Shown in pieces: positions 1-8,683 of a DNA stretch of 64,000 bases. The DNA comes from Portibacter lacus (GTDB lineage Bacteria; Bacteroidota; Bacteroidia; Chitinophagales; Saprospiraceae). The stretch lies in the NCBI RefSeq assembly GCF_021533215.1, contig NZ_JAJNKA010000006.1, positions 248,001 through 312,000 on the forward strand, read 5' to 3'. The notes beneath the pieces are model-generated. The model saw only the letters and a program-made list of their open reading frames with translations, searched no databases and was not told the origin of the DNA. Position 1 is the stretch's first letter. Each line of letters begins with the position of its first letter. The position numbers and the translations under genes were made by a program.

Positions 1-114
1 GAAGTCGGAAGGTTGCCAATTGGTATCGATTGATTTCAGATAAGTAGAAATCAAATCATCCATTGATTTTTCAATCGTTCCCATTACTTCTGCTCTGACA
101 TTTATACTACTCAT
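1..114 (-). CDS. Acyl-ACP desaturase, N-terminal fragment (runs off the window)
   Basis: The reverse complement of 114-1 reads an open frame of 38 codons from ATG at 114-112 to the window edge. The residues include RAEVMGTIEKSMDDL and a later NWQPSDF. This matches the usual start of the ferritin-like acyl-ACP (stearoyl-ACP type) desaturases, where an E-V-M segment is followed by a W-Q-P-x-D-F motif. Such enzymes put a double bond into acyl chains on acyl carrier protein using a di-iron centre; the iron ligands would lie beyond the window. The ATG overlaps the TGA of the upstream PqiA-like gene (ATGA), so the two are probably translationally coupled. The family is inferred from a short stretch. 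Confidence 0.7.
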   Translation of the reverse strand, partial: MSSINVRAEVMGTIEKSMDDLISTYLKSIDTNWQPSDF

Positions 115-611
115 AATTTTTCTGTTTGATCAATTTTGAACATTTGAAAAGCCAAAATTGAAATAATACAATAAGCTAAAAAAAAATAAAATCCAATATG
201 TATAAAGGCATGTATATTATCATCCGTTGACGTTGATAAAAATGCAATAAAAATAGCAACAATGAAGACATCTGCCATTGACCATTTTCCAATTACACCT
301 AAGAAACGCTGAATCTGATGCTTTCTTGTTGAATTTTTAGAAACTATTCCCGTAATGATTAAAATTGCCTTGATAAACGGAATAAGAATACTAAAAAACA
401 AAATTAGAAAACCGACTAAACCATTTCCATTTTTAAACAAATTTTTTACAGTTTCTACAATACTCTGTTGGGTATTATGCAAACTTATTTCTCCTAAAAT
501 AGGAATTTTTGCACCAATATCAATACTCAAAATAGGAAGAATTAATCCTGGAATCAGTAGACCAATAGAAATGATGGTTAATGCAAGTGTCCCGATGTTT
601 CTGCCACTCAT
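111..611 (-). CDS. Paraquat-inducible protein A (PqiA) family membrane protein
   Basis: The 166-residue protein has four hydrophobic segments (about residues 8-28, 65-88, 110-128 and 138-157). It carries the family hallmarks LIPGLILPIL near the N-terminus and GKWSMADVFIVAIF near residue 107. PqiA-domain proteins are inner-membrane proteins linked to envelope lipid handling with MCE proteins in proteobacteria; here no MCE gene is visible nearby. It lies 9 nt after the S10 peptidase gene and overlaps the desaturase start by ATGA, so it belongs to the minus-strand run starting at 3891. It is a single-domain version, about half the length of E. coli PqiA. Confidence 0.8.
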   Translation of the reverse strand: MSGRNIGTLALTIISIGLLIPGLILPILSIDIGAKIPILGEISLHNTQQSIVETVKNLFKNGNGLVGFLILFFSILIPFIKAILIITGIVSKNSTRKHQIQRFLGVIGKWSMADVFIVAIFIAFLSTSTDDNIHAFIHIGFYFFLAYCIISILAFQMFKIDQTEKL

Positions 612-620
612 TCGTTCTTT

Positions 621-2096
621 TTAATATTTCGCTGGAACATTGTCTCCTGGCAATGTACTTTTTATAAAAGATCTGATATCATTATTAGCTTTCTCTAAGT
701 CTACTCTCCTAAGATACATCATGTGTCCGCTTTCGTAACCTTTGAAACTTAGTCGATCCTTCATTACTCCAGATGGATCTAATTGCCACATATTATATTT
801 AGCATTGAAATAAGTTGTTGCACCATCAAAATATCCAGATTGGGTTAACACATGTAAGTAGGGATTTTGCGCCATGGCTTGTCTTAAATTTTCTCCCGTA
901 TTATCTCCAGATCTGTCCCAAGGATGAACAGGTCCGAACATGTTGTATTTCGCATCAGTGATATAATTCAAATCATTCTTGAAGTAATAATTGATAGCAG
1001 GCGTGAATGAATGCAACCATGAAGTTAATTCTGAATTAAAATCAGGTCTCATTCCTGCTGCCATTTTATCGATGCCTTTATATCTAGAGTCAAGTCTTCC
1101 GATTGTATATCCTTCTTTTCTTAATAACTCTTTCCAGAAAAAATTGGTACCTACATCTAGATTGTTCTGAAGTATTGCTTCTTTAGAAATGCCTGAATAA
1201 TAAGCCATTTTTTCGGCTACTTCATTTCGCTTATCATTGGCAAGAAATCCGCCCTTTGCAATTGCTGGAATTAAGTCATTAATCGCGTAGTCTTCCACTT
1301 CTTCTAGCATTTTCTCAAGTGGCATATTCTGTAATTCCGGCGATAATTTCTTATGATACCAAGCCGCAGCTGCAAAGTAGGGTAGTCGATTTCCAGCTTC
1401 TACGGCACCTTCTCTCTTAATACCAAGATCTGTTGGTGAGACCAATATCACTCCATTGAGGTACATCCATTGGTTGTTTTGTAGTTCAAGAGCAAGACCT
1501 GAAACCCTTGTCGTTCCATAACTTTCGCCGATTAGATATTTCGGAGAAGTCCACCTGTTGTTTCGAGTAACGAAGGTATTCACCCATTCCGCTAGATATT
1601 TAATATCTTGATTGACACCGAAAAACATTTTTTTATCAGTTTCTTCACCGATCATTCTGGAATATCCTGTATTAACTGGATTAACAAATACGATATCAGC
1701 CACATCTAAAATGGAAAACGGATTATCCTTAATTCCATAAGGTTGAATAGGATATCCTTCATCGTCAATTTTTAGAATTCGAGGACCTGTATACGCAATG
1801 TGCATCCACACGGATGCTGAACCAGGACCGCCATTGAAAGAAATAACAAGTGGCCTGTTCGTATTATCTTTTATATCTGTTCTTTCGTAGTATGTGTAAA
1901 ATAATCCTGCAACTACTTGGTCTTTATCGTCCCATACTGGCTGAGTTCCAGTGGTTGCTTTATATGGAATAGATTTGCCATTAATTGTAGTCTGATGTGT
2001 AGTAACAACGGTGGAGTCTGGAGTGATCGTTCTTTTTTGGCTATATCCAAATGTTAGCGTGAGCATAACGATTAGACCTGTAAGTATTTTTTTCAT
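621..2096 (-). CDS. Peptidase S10 (serine carboxypeptidase family), secreted
   Basis: The protein has 491 residues from the ATG at 2096. A frame upstream to 2147 exists, but the start at 2096 gives a clean signal peptide (MKKILTGLIVMLTLTFGYSQ), so I prefer it. It shows the S10 oxyanion motif NGGPGSAS (about 88-95), the nucleophile motif IGESYG with Ser192, a late GYFDGAT region holding the probable Asp, and ESGHMMY with His458. These are alpha/beta-hydrolase carboxypeptidases that trim C-terminal residues, here probably in the periplasm or outside the cell. It follows the metallopeptidase gene by 38 nt. Confidence 0.88.
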   Translation of the reverse strand: MKKILTGLIVMLTLTFGYSQKRTITPDSTVVTTHQTTINGKSIPYKATTGTQPVWDDKDQVVAGLFYTYYERTDIKDNTNRPLVISFNGGPGSASVWMHIAYTGPRILKIDDEGYPIQPYGIKDNPFSILDVADIVFVNPVNTGYSRMIGEETDKKMFFGVNQDIKYLAEWVNTFVTRNNRWTSPKYLIGESYGTTRVSGLALELQNNQWMYLNGVILVSPTDLGIKREGAVEAGNRLPYFAAAAWYHKKLSPELQNMPLEKMLEEVEDYAINDLIPAIAKGGFLANDKRNEVAEKMAYYSGISKEAILQNNLDVGTNFFWKELLRKEGYTIGRLDSRYKGIDKMAAGMRPDFNSELTSWLHSFTPAINYYFKNDLNYITDAKYNMFGPVHPWDRSGDNTGENLRQAMAQNPYLHVLTQSGYFDGATTYFNAKYNMWQLDPSGVMKDRLSFKGYESGHMMYLRRVDLEKANNDIRSFIKSTLPGDNVPAKY

Positions 2097-2134
2097 TATG
2101 GCGATTTTGTTTTGAATGCTAAATATAGAAAATC

Positions 2135-3178
2135 TTAATTCAAACATTCATGTACAAAACGTAACTTTTGGATTACAGAGGCATTAAATACAAAAGGGTA
2201 CAAATCAGGTTGTCCCATACTACGGTTAATAGCGTTCACCGCGAAAGTCAGCGGAAGACAAGTTTCTAGCATTTTATCAAAGTCCTTTTCAAAATACGGA
2301 TTAAAATTGGCATCCATATTCATGGTCGTAATTCCTGTCAATGTGGGATTAAGTTTCATCCCAAAAGCATATGCACTTTCAAGTGTATCCACGATATGCA
2401 GATAATGCGCCCAGGTTTCCGCCCAATCTTCCCATGGATGAGACGTTGCATATTCACTGATGAAATGATTGCTCCAGTCATTCGGCGCTCCATCTTGATA
2501 ATACCTTTCTAGCGCATGACCATAATCTAATTCTTCATTGCCAAATATCTGGCGGAACCTTTCTAATCTCTGTGGATTTTTGCTAATTAATAAATCCCAA
2601 TAATAATGACCGACTTCATGGCGCAGATGTCCGATAAGCGTTCTGTAGGGCTCATCCATTGCCTTACGCATGTATTCCCGATGAACAGAATCTGCCTCTT
2701 CTATATTAATGGTAATCACACCATTAGCATGACCCGTTTTTACAGGAATGCTTTGGTCACCTGCTATTCTCCTACCTATGAAATCAAAACAAAGTCCGCT
2801 TTCAGGATTTTCTATTTTATTGTTAAGTGGTAAATTAAAACGTTGCAAGCTGTAAATCAATCTATGTTTCCACCTTTCGATTTGCTGCCATTTATCCAGA
2901 TTAATTTCATCTTCTAGGTTAGGGATTAAATTATTTAGTGAGCACGCTTTGCAATATTCACTATTCCCATTTGCTGGAACAAGCCAGTTGCATGCATCAT
3001 GTTTGTGATTGCTGCAATACTGATAGCTACTACCATCGGCAAGGCTGAATTCCTTGCCGAAAGTATATAGCATATTAAAACTTGTGTCGTGATAACCTAA
3101 GTTAGCGCCACATTTCTCACAACTCGTATTTTCGAAAAATACAGGGTTGTTGCAGTTATTACATTGGAATATTTTCAT
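2135..3178 (-). CDS. Putative zinc-binding metallopeptidase (Peptidase_Mx type) with zinc ribbon
   Basis: The 347-residue protein starts with a zinc-ribbon-like segment with CxxC pairs (CNNC at residues 6-9 and CEKC at 19-22). A further cysteine cluster follows near residues 55-80. The catalytic domain has HLRHEVGHYYW, a HExGH zinc site. There is no signal peptide, so it is predicted cytoplasmic. The architecture matches the uncharacterised bacterial 'putative zinc-binding metallo-peptidase' family; its substrate is unknown. It overlaps the preceding SDR gene by one base (TAATG), a reinitiation arrangement. Confidence 0.8.
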   Translation of the reverse strand: MKIFQCNNCNNPVFFENTSCEKCGANLGYHDTSFNMLYTFGKEFSLADGSSYQYCSNHKHDACNWLVPANGNSEYCKACSLNNLIPNLEDEINLDKWQQIERWKHRLIYSLQRFNLPLNNKIENPESGLCFDFIGRRIAGDQSIPVKTGHANGVITINIEEADSVHREYMRKAMDEPYRTLIGHLRHEVGHYYWDLLISKNPQRLERFRQIFGNEELDYGHALERYYQDGAPNDWSNHFISEYATSHPWEDWAETWAHYLHIVDTLESAYAFGMKLNPTLTGITTMNMDANFNPYFEKDFDKMLETCLPLTFAVNAINRSMGQPDLYPFVFNASVIQKLRFVHECLN

Positions 3179-3891
3179 TATTTAGATGGAGGCATACTTG
3201 GCCTAACCTCAACTTTACTTGGTAATGTTCTTGGATTCATCGTTAAGAGATCTAACACTAATTTACCGATGTCTTCTGGTTGAATTTTCCACGCATCTGC
3301 TTCATTAGGAACATGATCGTTAAAGTAGGTCGCAACAGATCCTGGCATTATCGTCGAAACTTTCACACCGTCTTTTCTTACGTCTAACATAAGCGCTTGA
3401 GAAAATCCTACTAATCCAAATTTACTGGCATTGTAAGCTGTCCCTTGAGCGAAAAAGTTTGTTCCTGCAAGACTTGCAATCGTAATGATGTAACCTTTGC
3501 TTTCGATAATGCTATCCAATGATGCTTTCACAGAATTGAAAACGCCTGTTAAGTTGGTTTCGATAGTCTGATTCCATTGGTCTGCTGTTAAATCTTTGAT
3601 ATTTGCAAAATGTCCGACTCCTGCATTAGCAACTAATACATCTAACTTACCAAAGGCCTTGATCGTTTTTTCAACTGCTTTCTTCTCAGCGTCGAAATCT
3701 GCAACATCTGATTCAATTCCTATTACATTGTCATTGCTGCTCAACTTTAGGCTTTCAGCAGCTTCATCAGCCGCTTTTTGGCTTCTGCTTGTAATTGCAA
3801 CTTTAGTACCTTGACTAACTAAGACTTCTGCAATCCCGTAACCTATTCCTTTTGATCCACCTGTGATGAGAACCACTTTATCTTTTATCAT
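3178..3891 (-). CDS. Short-chain dehydrogenase/reductase (SDR)
   Basis: A 237-residue classical SDR. Visible are the NAD(P)-binding TGGSKGIG (10-17), NAGVG (89-93), the catalytic Ser140, and Tyr153/Lys157 in YNASK. The substrate cannot be told; relatives reduce 3-oxoacyl or other carbonyl groups. It is the first gene of a minus-strand run (SDR, metallopeptidase, S10 peptidase, PqiA, desaturase). Its TAA stop overlaps the next gene's ATG as TAATG. Confidence 0.9.
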   Translation of the reverse strand: MIKDKVVLITGGSKGIGYGIAEVLVSQGTKVAITSRSQKAADEAAESLKLSSNDNVIGIESDVADFDAEKKAVEKTIKAFGKLDVLVANAGVGHFANIKDLTADQWNQTIETNLTGVFNSVKASLDSIIESKGYIITIASLAGTNFFAQGTAYNASKFGLVGFSQALMLDVRKDGVKVSTIMPGSVATYFNDHVPNEADAWKIQPEDIGKLVLDLLTMNPRTLPSKVEVRPSMPPSK

Positions 3892-4071
3892 AATTGTTTT
3901 TTTATGAAATGCTAAATGAGGAGTTTTTGTTCAGAAAATAATGGAGTAGTTTTAGAATGTTTTACGATTAAAATTCGAAGTACGAATGGAAGCCATTAAC
4001 GTGTGTGTTACCAATGACTGAAAGTGAAGATATTATAGAAAGAAAAGCTTGTTAATCGAAATAAAAAAGTG

Positions 4072-4146
4072 TGCTCAATACTGGACTCGAACCAGTGACT
4101 TCCGCCCTGTCAAGGCGACACTCTAAACCAACTGAGTTAATTGAGC
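4072..4146 (-). tRNA. tRNA-Val (anticodon GAC)
   Basis: The minus strand folds into a full 75-nt cloverleaf. The acceptor stem is GCTCAAT/ATTGAGC, a perfect 7 bp. The D arm is ACTC/GAGT, the anticodon arm TCGCC/GGCGG has loop TTGACAG, and the T arm is ACTGG/CCAGT with TTCGAGT. The discriminator is A and no CCA is encoded. The loop puts GAC at positions 34-36, which reads GUC/GUU valine codons. A T-run follows on the minus strand. Confidence 0.93.
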
Positions 4147-4215
4147 ATTACTAAATAGACCGCAATATAAAAATAATATTTTATGCTGGTCAGAATTTAG
4201 CTCCTAGAATTATCA

Positions 4216-4245
4216 GCTTCTTTAGTGCCAATTGCACAAAGAAGC
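4216..4245 (-). terminator. Hairpin after the S9 peptidase gene
   Basis: An inverted repeat pairs GCTTCTTT with AAAGAAGC, with an inner GTGC/GCAC stem, a single bulged A and loop CAATT, giving 12 bp. It sits 12 bp past the peptidase stop at 4258. The tail on the minus strand is not T-rich, so it is a probable but not textbook Rho-independent terminator. Confidence 0.5.
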
Positions 4246-4257
4246 ATTAATAGGTTT

Positions 4258-6348
4258 TTACTCCAGTTTTATTCCCGCTAGATCTATTAAAAAAGCATAT
4301 TCCATTGCTGTTTCTCTAAATCTCTTGAATCTTCCTGAAGCTCCACCATGACCTGCACCCATATTAGTATGTAATAATAGAATGTTATCATCTGTTTTAA
4401 CATCACGTAATTTAGCAACCCACTTGGCTGGCTCCCAATATTGTACTTGTGAATCATGATAGCCAGTTGTGACAAGCATATTAGGGTATTCTTGTGCCAC
4501 CACGTTATCGTAAGGGGAATAAGATTTTATATAATGGTAATATTCTTCAATATTCGGATTTCCCCATTCATCATATTCTCCAGTCGTTAACGGAATAGTA
4601 TCATCTAGCATGGTCGTAACCACATCTACAAACGGAACCGCAGCAACTACACCTCTCCACATTTTAGGAGCCATATTGATAATAGCGCCCATCAACAAGC
4701 CTCCAGCACTTCCACCCATTGCGAACAATTTATCAACGCTACAATATTTACGCTCCGTTAAAAATTGACCGCAAGCAATAAAGTCTGTGAAAGTGTTTTT
4801 CTTGTTCAATAATTTTCCATCATCATACCAATTTCTACCCATTTCTTCACCACCTCTAATGTGCGCAATGGCATAGACAAATCCTCGATCAAGTAAGCTT
4901 AATCGAACACTGCTGAAATACGGATCCATGCTATGTCCGTAAGAGCCGTAAGCATATAGGAGTAAAGGAGAGCTTCCGTCTAACCTTGTTCCTTTTTTAT
5001 AGACTAAAGAAATCGGAACCTCCACACCATCGGGTGCAGCAGCATTTAATCGCTCAGAGACATAATCATCCGCATTAAAATCTCCTATTACTTCTTGCTG
5101 CTTTAGCAAGGTCTTTTCTTGCGTATTCATGTTATAATCATACGTAGAATTCGGAGTCTTCATCGACGTGTATCCAATTCTCAAAATATCCGAATTGAAT
5201 TCAGGATTGGTGCTGGTATAAGCCATGCAAGCTTCTTCTGGAAAGGTGATATAGTGTTCCGGTCTTTCATCCCAAGGAATGACTCTTAGTTTTGTAATTC
5301 CATTGATTCTTTCAGATAACACAAGGAAATTTTCGAAAATATCTAGATTCTCAAGCAGGATTTCGGGACGATGAGGGATAACCTCTTTCCAATTTTCCAT
5401 GTTAGTTTCTTTCTCGCTAGTCACCATTAATCTAAAGTTCTTCGCCTCATGATTGGTTTTGATATACCATCTATCTTCGAAATGTGCAATTCCGTATTCA
5501 TGATCTCGCTGTCTTTCTTGGAAGATTTCGAATTCCCCTGTTGGTGTATCCGCATTTAGAATTCTATATTCTTGTGATACCGTGGCGTAGGAGCCGATGA
5601 CTAGGAATTTTTGTGATTTCGTTTTATAGATGAAGGTGCTAAAGGTTTCATCTTCTTCGTGATAAATTTCAATATCATGTTCTGGATTTGTTCCTAATTC
5701 ATGACGATATATTTTATAAGATCTTAATGCCTCATCCTTCCGTGTGTAGAAAATCGTCTTGTTATCATTTGCCCAGACGGCACTTCCACTGGTATTCAGA
5801 ATAACATCTTCTAAATGCTCACCCGTTTCTAGATTTTTAAACTTTAGATCGTAAATTCTTCGACTCACTTTATCTTCTCCATAAGCCAGAATTTTATTGT
5901 TCGGACTAACACTTCTTCCACCTATAGCATAGTATTCGTAATCTTTTGCCATTTCATTAACCTCGAGCATAATCTCTTCTTCTGAATCAAGGGAACTCTT
6001 TTTACGGCTATGGATTGGATATTCCTTTCCCTCTTCGTATCTAGTGATATAATAATATCCATTATACTTGAATGGCACAGACATATCAGTCTGCTTAATT
6101 CGGCCAATGATTTCATTGAATAAAGTCTCTTGGAAATCTTCTGTGTGCTGCAGCATTGCCTTAGTGTAGGTGTTCTCCGCTTGCAAGTAATTAATCACAT
6201 CCAGCGTCTGATCGTCTTTTTCTACCGCATCTTTCTGAGCATCACTAAGCTTCATCCAGTAGTATTCATCATTCCGAATGTCACCATGAGCAATTAATTC
6301 ATGTGATTTTTTCAAAGCCTTAGGAGGATCTATATTTATATTTTTCAT
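4258..6348 (-). CDS. ptrB: Oligopeptidase B-like prolyl oligopeptidase (S9A)
   Basis: The 696-residue protein has an N-terminal beta-propeller-like half and a C-terminal alpha/beta-hydrolase. The nucleophile is Ser547 in GGSAGG, with Asp632 (YHDSQV) and His667 (GAGHGG). The segment LLLYAYGSYGHSMDP followed by HIRGGEEMGR is characteristic of oligopeptidase B, which cleaves short peptides after basic residues. No signal peptide is present, so it is probably cytosolic. A TATATTTG box at 6370-6363 lies just upstream on the minus strand. Confidence 0.92.
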   Translation of the reverse strand: MKNINIDPPKALKKSHELIAHGDIRNDEYYWMKLSDAQKDAVEKDDQTLDVINYLQAENTYTKAMLQHTEDFQETLFNEIIGRIKQTDMSVPFKYNGYYYITRYEEGKEYPIHSRKKSSLDSEEEIMLEVNEMAKDYEYYAIGGRSVSPNNKILAYGEDKVSRRIYDLKFKNLETGEHLEDVILNTSGSAVWANDNKTIFYTRKDEALRSYKIYRHELGTNPEHDIEIYHEEDETFSTFIYKTKSQKFLVIGSYATVSQEYRILNADTPTGEFEIFQERQRDHEYGIAHFEDRWYIKTNHEAKNFRLMVTSEKETNMENWKEVIPHRPEILLENLDIFENFLVLSERINGITKLRVIPWDERPEHYITFPEEACMAYTSTNPEFNSDILRIGYTSMKTPNSTYDYNMNTQEKTLLKQQEVIGDFNADDYVSERLNAAAPDGVEVPISLVYKKGTRLDGSSPLLLYAYGSYGHSMDPYFSSVRLSLLDRGFVYAIAHIRGGEEMGRNWYDDGKLLNKKNTFTDFIACGQFLTERKYCSVDKLFAMGGSAGGLLMGAIINMAPKMWRGVVAAVPFVDVVTTMLDDTIPLTTGEYDEWGNPNIEEYYHYIKSYSPYDNVVAQEYPNMLVTTGYHDSQVQYWEPAKWVAKLRDVKTDDNILLLHTNMGAGHGGASGRFKRFRETAMEYAFLIDLAGIKLE

Positions 6349-6362
6349 AATTCTATTTTTCG

Positions 6363-6370
6363 CAAATATA
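6363..6370 (-). promoter_or_regulatory. -7 promoter element of the S9 peptidase gene
   Basis: The minus strand reads TATATTTG, a full match to the Bacteroidota TAnnTTTG element, 15 nt before the ATG at 6348. No clear TTTG -33 element is seen at the expected spacing. Confidence 0.55.
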
Positions 6371-6416
6371 AACCATTCAAAATTTCTTATGTTGTGGACA
6401 AGATGAAAGACTCAAT

Positions 6417-7754
6417 TTGAAATTAGATACTACATACAAACAGATATTCGCGATATCGGTTCCTATTATGCTGGGCAGTGCTGTACAGAACATTATAGCA
6501 CTGACAGATTCAGTATTTTTATTTCATTATAATGATATTGATTTTAGAGCTATTGGTCTTGTAAGTGTCTTTTATTTGATCATTTCTGCCATCGGATATG
6601 GATTTTCGAGGGGAGGACAGATCATTATTGCTAGGAGATTCGGAGAAGGTGATAATAGAAATCTCGTGCGAAGTTTCTATGCGCTTTTGTATTTTGAACT
6701 TGCGCTTGCCTTTATAATATTCATTGCTATTCAATTTGGAGGCGCTTGGTTTTTCAAGCAAATCGTCTCGGATCTAGAGACCTTCGATCGATGTGTAAAA
6801 TATCTCTTACCCAGATCCTACGGGATTTTCTTTAGTTATCTAGGTGTCATTATCGTTGCCTTGTATACGGGAATTGGTAAAACGAGATTCATTGTGGTAG
6901 ATGTCGCCATCCTAGCGATAGTGAACATGATCTTAAATTATGCCTTTATTTTCGGAAAGTGGGGCTTTGCAGAGATGGGAATAGCAGGCGCTGGATGGGC
7001 AAGTTCTATTGCTGAATTTATTGCATTTGTAGTTTTTCTAATATATATGATTTTCGAAAAGAATAAATTGGTCAGAGGTCTGTTTTTCTTTCCTAAACTT
7101 AATTTCAAGCTGGTCTTACAAGTCTTTAATGTTTCTATTCCTATCGTTATCCAAGCCATAATTGGTTTAGGTTCATGGTTTGTATTCTTTAGTTTAATAG
7201 AAAATATGGGTGGTAAGGAATTAGAGATTTCGAACCTCGTGCGGATAGTTTACCTAATTCTTTCTATTCCTACGTGGGGCTTCTCTTCAGGGATTAACAC
7301 TCTAGCGAGTAACTTAAGAGGCTCAGGGAATGAAGGTGACGTTATACCTGTAATCTGGAAAACGGTTTATATCAATTTATTGATTACCGTTATTATATCT
7401 ATACCAATTATCTTTTTCCCGGAAACCATGCTTTATCCACTGTTTGGACGGGAAGATATGACGATCATATATGCGTCACAGCCTTTATTATATGTGTTGG
7501 GACTGATATTGCTCTTATTTGCAGTTGGTGCAATTTTGTTCAATGGAATATTAGGAATAGGTGCTACTAAATTAGGTCTATGGATTCAAGGTTCCTTAAC
7601 TATTTTCTATACTGCTTACGTTTTTATTTTTGTCAAGTATTTTCAATCAGATCTAACAGTTGCTTGGTTTTCAGAAGTCTTCTATTGGTTCCTGACCTTA
7701 GTGATCAGCGCTTGGTTTCTGTATAAGTACAATTGGGAAAAAATTAAAATATAA
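6417..7754 (+). CDS. MATE family efflux transporter
   Basis: A 445-residue polytopic membrane protein with about 12 hydrophobic helices. The N-terminal TYKQIFAISVPIMLGSAVQN and internal repeats are typical of MATE (MatE) Na+/H+-coupled exporters of drugs and organic cations. There is no in-frame ATG before residue 17; the best start is TTG at 6417, because the residues it adds belong to the family's usual N-terminus. An ATG at 6403 is out of frame and stops after five codons. Divergent from the S9 peptidase gene, with about 70 bp between them. Confidence 0.88.
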   Translation: MKLDTTYKQIFAISVPIMLGSAVQNIIALTDSVFLFHYNDIDFRAIGLVSVFYLIISAIGYGFSRGGQIIIARRFGEGDNRNLVRSFYALLYFELALAFIIFIAIQFGGAWFFKQIVSDLETFDRCVKYLLPRSYGIFFSYLGVIIVALYTGIGKTRFIVVDVAILAIVNMILNYAFIFGKWGFAEMGIAGAGWASSIAEFIAFVVFLIYMIFEKNKLVRGLFFFPKLNFKLVLQVFNVSIPIVIQAIIGLGSWFVFFSLIENMGGKELEISNLVRIVYLILSIPTWGFSSGINTLASNLRGSGNEGDVIPVIWKTVYINLLITVIISIPIIFFPETMLYPLFGREDMTIIYASQPLLYVLGLILLLFAVGAILFNGILGIGATKLGLWIQGSLTIFYTAYVFIFVKYFQSDLTVAWFSEVFYWFLTLVISAWFLYKYNWEKIKI

Positions 7755-7773
7755 GGTTCGCGGGCCTTATTTT
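7751..7773 (+). terminator. Rho-independent terminator of the MATE gene
   Basis: ATAAGGTT and GGCCTTAT pair (8 bp, two of them U-G) around a CGCG loop and are followed by TTT. The hairpin begins at the MATE stop codon. Confidence 0.55.
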
Positions 7774-7814
7774 CTGCACTGCATATGGTTCCTTATTTGT
7801 AAATATTTAATTTC

Positions 7815-7822
7815 TATATTTG
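7815..7822 (+). promoter_or_regulatory. -7 promoter element of modABC
   Basis: TATATTTG matches TAnnTTTG and lies 22 nt before the modA ATG. A TTTG at 7796-7799 could serve as a slightly close -33 element. I see no separate molybdate-regulator (ModE) site or molybdenum-cofactor riboswitch here. Confidence 0.55.
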
Positions 7823-7844
7823 GCTGGTAAATTTTAATGTACTG

Positions 7845-8612
7845 ATGTTTGTCAATGTTTCTAAAGAAATATATGTTTTGTTTTTACTCTTCTTATTGAT
7901 GTGGAGTTGTGATTCGAATAGTGCAAGTGATTCATTGTTAATGTATTGTGCAGCTGGAATGAAGCCAGTAATTCAAGAGGTAAATAACAACTTCTATAAA
8001 GAAACTGGAATTAAAATAGATGTTCAGTATGCAGGTTCTGGAACGTTGCTTTCTAATGTTAGAATATCAAAACAGGGTGATATTTATCTTTCTGCAGACG
8101 ACTCATATATTAAGGAAGCAGAGCAATACGATTTAATAAAGGAGAAAAAAGCAATCGCACATATTAAACCAGTTATTGTGGTTCAAGCAGGCAATCCTAA
8201 AAGTATCAATAGTTTAGAGGATTTACTACGTGAAGATGTAACCTTTGTTCTAGCCAATCCAGATGCTGCTTCTATCGGAAGACAGACGGAAATTATTTTG
8301 AATGAATATCGTGATTTCAGATCTTTTGAGCAGAAGGCCATTGCATTTATGCCTACAGTGAATGAAGTATTGAATACGGTTAAGTTAGGTACTTCTGATG
8401 CAGGTATTGTTTGGGATGCCAATGCCGTACAATATGATGAAGTTGAAATGATTCGTGATCCTTTCTTAGACCAGTATGAGCATACCATAACCATAGGAGT
8501 TTTAAAGATTTCTAGTCATTCTGAAGATGCCATGAAATTTATCAACTATCTTTCGTCTGAAAAGCAAGGCGGAAAAGTAATGAGCAAGGTGGGATATGAA
8601 ATAGTGCAGTAA
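7845..8612 (+). CDS. modA: Molybdate ABC transporter substrate-binding lipoprotein
   Basis: The 255-residue protein has a hydrophobic N-terminus ending in LLMWSC, a probable lipoprotein signal with Cys22. The mature part starts with the ModA pattern YCAAGMKPVIQEV, followed by YAGSGTLLSNV and GDIYLSADD. These form the oxyanion-binding fold of periplasmic-binding proteins for molybdate or tungstate. First gene of modABC. Which oxyanion it binds cannot be told from sequence. Confidence 0.88.
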   Translation: MFVNVSKEIYVLFLLFLLMWSCDSNSASDSLLMYCAAGMKPVIQEVNNNFYKETGIKIDVQYAGSGTLLSNVRISKQGDIYLSADDSYIKEAEQYDLIKEKKAIAHIKPVIVVQAGNPKSINSLEDLLREDVTFVLANPDAASIGRQTEIILNEYRDFRSFEQKAIAFMPTVNEVLNTVKLGTSDAGIVWDANAVQYDEVEMIRDPFLDQYEHTITIGVLKISSHSEDAMKFINYLSSEKQGGKVMSKVGYEIVQ

Positions 8613-8683
8613 ATCAATTATAAAGTATTAGAATCATCAGAAAAAATAAGCCATATAAAACAAGACCTAATCTTCCATTTTAT

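Noticed and set aside
4072-4146. tRNA-Asp
   Set aside because: A quick reading of the plus strand shows TGTC, but the cloverleaf is on the minus strand and its anticodon at positions 34-36 is GAC, which is valine.
7755-7844. Molybdenum-cofactor riboswitch before modA
   Set aside because: The 90-bp leader holds a terminator hairpin and a promoter box but none of the conserved riboswitch helices.
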